Below, piece by piece: positions 60,693-64,000 of a DNA stretch of 64,000 bases. The notes under the pieces were generated by a model. The model did not search any database. It had not been told where the DNA came from and saw only the letters and a program-made list of their open reading frames with translations. The position numbers and the translations under genes are program-made. The DNA lies in contig VXAY01002056.1 of NCBI GenBank assembly GCA_013399855.1, forward strand, positions 1,913,009-1,977,008. The letters are read 5' to 3'. This stretch comes from Oxyruncus cristatus (Eukaryota > Chordata > Aves > Passeriformes > Cotingidae). How positions within the stretch are numbered: position 1 is the first letter of the stretch; each line of letters starts with the position of its first letter.

Positions 60693-63600
60693 TCTTTAAT
60701 AAATATATAAATCTCCAATAGAGAGTTCTTGATGTTTCAAAGTAATGGCCTGGTTTTGCAAACTGATAACCACCTGTTGGGAAGGTTGACAGACCTCTGT
60801 TAAAATAAATGGAAACTGAATGGGTGCAAATGTCGAAGGATGAGACCGTAGCAAGCCGGCATTCATCTGATCGTGATCAAGATCTCACTGCTGAAAACAG
60901 GAAAATGCCATCTCTTGCCATCATGGGAAAATGGATCCCGATAAAATGAGTGCTTTTTTTCCAGTTCTCCGCACACAGCAGGCACAGCTCCCATGGGACC
61001 TGGGGCTGCAAATCCGGACCATTGCCTGGAGGGAGGAATCATTCCTCCAAGCTCTTAGCACCTCACGTGGGGAAAATCAGCACAAACCCCCAAATCCAGC
61101 CAAGACGGCTGTGCAACTGAAACCACCCTCAGCAACACAAACTGGCAACTTCCCCTCTCTTTAGTACAGCAGGAAAGGGAAAGAAAGGAATATTCCATTA
61201 TCACAGAAATTATGAAAGGAAGGTCAGAAAGGGCTCTGAGGCAAGTGAAGTACCTTAAAGCTGATCTTTATTACAACTTCCTTTCCTGCCTGGCAGCAGT
61301 TTTTCTTTCTGCTGTTTGAAGGGTTGGGATAAAAGCGGGACATTGGAAGTGAGACTGCACAAGGCAGAACACAGTTTCATCTCTGCAAAGCCCTCGGGTC
61401 TGCCCAGGTGGGACCTGTGGCGCTTGGTGGCCTGTGCCACTGCTCAGCCAGCCATCAAAAGAGAATCCCAGTCAGAATCCCAGCCAGCTGTAGCCGAGAA
61501 CACTCTTTTTGAAACTGCTCTCACACAGCCAAAGAATAATGCAAGCTGAAAGGCTGGCAGCCTAAGTTTCAAACTGAAGAATCCTTTTAACACAGTACAT
61601 GACTTCAGGCACATTTCAACTACTTTCCTCAAACATCAAAAATGTGTGCTTCTAATGGGGAAAATAAAAAAGAATTTGATAGCAATTCTGTTCTCCAATG
61701 CCATTCCTAAAGTGCAAACCAGGATTTTAAATGGTGAGAGAATTAGTAACTAAGCAGCTACAAGCAGAAAAAAATACTGGATAACTAAATTGCAGCACTC
61801 TGCAGTTGGATGCAGGAACAGTATGAGAAACAGAGCTTCCATTTTTCCCTTGCCTGAATGGCAGGTGCTGAGAATGTTATATGTAAGAAAAGATATCATA
61901 CCTCTGTTATGGAGAGGAGGGGCTTCTGTTAAAAACAGCTTTTAGATTAGAAAAAGTATAATTAGGATTAGAAAAACAGATTATGGGATTCCCAAAGGAG
62001 TTTCAAAAAAAGTCCAGTGGACCAGATGCTTGCATATGGGGAAAATTAATGGAAGGAGAAGGGAATTCTGAATGCGTCAAGTCAAATGTCACTGATAAAA
62101 TTGTATGAGGATGACATGAAGAAAATTATGAGTTTGGAACAGGGATACAATCTATTAAAAAATCATTTTCACTGAGCCATGAATGAAGAACCTTAAAATA
62201 CCTATCTAAGCCAATTCAGGTGTGCTTCCACAGAAAAAAAATCTGTTTTCCTGCGTTTAAAAACTGGGAATGGAAGAAATATAGATCAGATATTCTGATC
62301 TAATATCTGAAATATGTGGTGACACAATTGTAGCATTGATATGATAAGAAACACCAACTCTTAAAATTTTAATTCTTTGAGAAAGTCATGTTTCTTGACA
62401 GGACTGGAAACCATACCATAATTCTCACTATAGAAACAACTCTACTGTCAATGGAAAAACCCAGTGTCCATCACTGTTTCACTGTACTTCAATCATTCCA
62501 CTCTCTTAAGAGAAGGTAGCAATACATTTGAAGATGATGGCGAAAAACACAATGCATCTCATTTCAGGAGGCAGGACATGCTGTGGCTGAAATGAGAATT
62601 CTGGCACTAAAATTCCAAGAATTGCAGAGAGTCTCAGAACTGACACAAGAGAACTGACACAGCATGACCAAGCTGACTGGAGCAGTAAGCATCACCACAG
62701 CACAGAGAGTTACAGAACACAAATGTTTGTAACTTCAGGCTCAATTTCAAAATCCAAGTGATTCTAGGTCTTTTCAGACATACTAAAATCTCCTGATAAG
62801 GACAGAAAAACAAACAGAAGGCTTTACAGATGTACCCCTCATAAAAGATTAATGCAAACCTGTGTGTGTCACTGTACAAGAGAAAAAGGGAAGGGCAGTG
62901 AGCTTGCAACTCCATCTTCACTTGCAAAATGTCCCTTTCAGTTGCTGGTAGGTTATAATGAAAGGATATTTTGCACACAAGATTTTATGGATTTTAACTG
63001 CTGGTCATAAAAGTGAATGCCCATGCTCAAGAATCCATGGGATAACAAGTATTTGCCTCCATCTTCCCTAATACAGGGCATGCTGCACATCTCGATTCAT
63101 AGGCTGAGGCAAGTCCAGACACATGACACGTTCCCACGTTAGCTCCATGCACTGACTTCCAGCTACTAAAAAACTCAGACACAATAATGCTCTGTCCACA
63201 GGTGACACTGAAAGGCCAGCTGATAAATGCATCCAATCACAACACACTTCTTTTTTGTTCCACACAGGCCATTTCCTTAAATAATTACTCACTGTTAAGC
63301 ACTCCCTGTCCTCTCCTCCCCCCAGCCAGACACCATTACTCACCCCAGTCCGATCCCAGTGTGTCATCATTGGAAAGTACATGGCAAAGATATCAGAGGG
63401 TGTTCAGAAGGAAAGAAAACAAAACTTCGTAAATATTTTAAAACTTATTTCCTATGATGTCTGACACTTCTCACCAATGAGGTTTGGTAGGTTCAGATGT
63501 GGTATGTGAAGAAATTATCACCATGCCACTTCTGTCTGCTCCCTTCCAGTGCCAGAGATGGCTTCACATATTAGCAAGACCATTTCCCAGCTGCTTCGGA

Positions 63601-64000
63601 GCAGCTCTGAGCTACAAATTGCTGAGATTTAACACTGGCTAGTGCTAAGATGTCACTGGAAATACGGACTCAGAGTGCAACCACTCAGGCACTGTTTCTG
63701 GCCGGGATATAAATCTGGCAGCAGAAATGTCTCAAAATACTAAAGCTGTGCTGTGCACAGATCACAGCTCCAAGTTGCCTCTCATTATTTTAACAAGAGC
63801 AAAAAACATCCATGGAAGCATATCTAACACTGGTACCATAACTCTGTATTCTGTATTAGTCAGACACAAAAGTCAGTTACTGCCTCATATAATCCAGCCC
63901 CGGGAATATTACCCTCCAATGCATGAATCTGATGACCCCATTTCTGCATGTCTTCCTCACCTTTGCTTGTTGCAAATTATTCTCATATATTGACTTGCTG

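Larger units (their letters stand above)
56798..64000 (-). other. Intron upstream of Hyb1 (partial, at least 7.2 kb)
   Basis: No EGF1-3 exon or other gene was recognised. It contains a 31-bp tandem duplication at 59190-59245 and a perfect hairpin at 60665-60692. Small plus-strand frames (60931-61164, 63727-63993) have no recognisable content. Confidence 0.8.

Noticed and set aside
57000..64000. Possible EGF1-3 exons upstream of Hyb1
   Set aside because: I looked for cysteine-rich minus-strand frames with splice sites; none matched the expected N-terminal fibrillin modules.

Overview
The window is about 49 kb of the middle of one vertebrate fibrillin gene on the minus strand, plus intron sequence on both sides. 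I found 26 coding exons, running 5'->3' of the gene from 56797 down to 7533. They total 3402 nt (1134 codons), about 40% of a protein of roughly 2,870 residues. The first and last exons of the gene lie outside the window on both sides. Best assignment: FBN1 (fibrillin-1). The segment between TB1 and EGF4 is proline-rich, not glycine-rich as in FBN2. Hyb2, TB3 and most cbEGF modules also match remembered FBN1 better than FBN2 or FBN3.

Organism: an amniote, most likely a bird. A 3' tail of a CR1 LINE (typical of birds and reptiles) lies at 44580-44691. Base composition is moderately AT-rich, recent repeats are few, and introns are compact compared with mammals. No bacterial features, CRISPR arrays, tRNA or rRNA genes were seen.

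Layout, in gene order from right to left. 64000-56798: intron upstream of Hyb1, no exon recognised. 56797-44761: Hyb1, cbEGF1, cbEGF2, TB1. 41903-40321: proline-rich exon and non-calcium EGF4. 39514-29143: cbEGF3-6. 28208-25804: TB2, split over two exons. 24984-21145: cbEGF7-9. 20168-19026: Hyb2, split over two exons. 16579-16454: cbEGF10. 15638-15414: TB3. 14216-7533: cbEGF11-17. 7532-1: downstream intron, no exon recognised. Every exon has a length divisible by three and begins and ends in phase 1, and every intron is GT-AG. Each cbEGF has six cysteines, the TB and Hyb2 modules have eight, and Hyb1 has nine. The gene therefore looks intact and functional.

The protein is a secreted extracellular-matrix glycoprotein that polymerises into 10-nm microfibrils. 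Calcium-binding EGF modules stiffen the rod. TB and hybrid modules form hinges and binding sites, including for latent TGF-beta binding proteins. The window covers the N-terminal half up to cbEGF17, including TB3 and cbEGF11-17, where severe neonatal Marfan mutations cluster in human FBN1. The RGD-bearing TB4 is outside.

The introns hold old transposon remains (a CR1-type reverse-transcriptase relic, a CR1 tail, a 204-bp element with inverted ends), several short tandem duplications, and perfect hairpins. I found no convincing second gene and no previously undescribed system. The most useful leads are a mosaic of FBN1-like and FBN2-like residues in cbEGF12-14, a GAAA microsatellite inside a splice donor region, and the inverted-end element.
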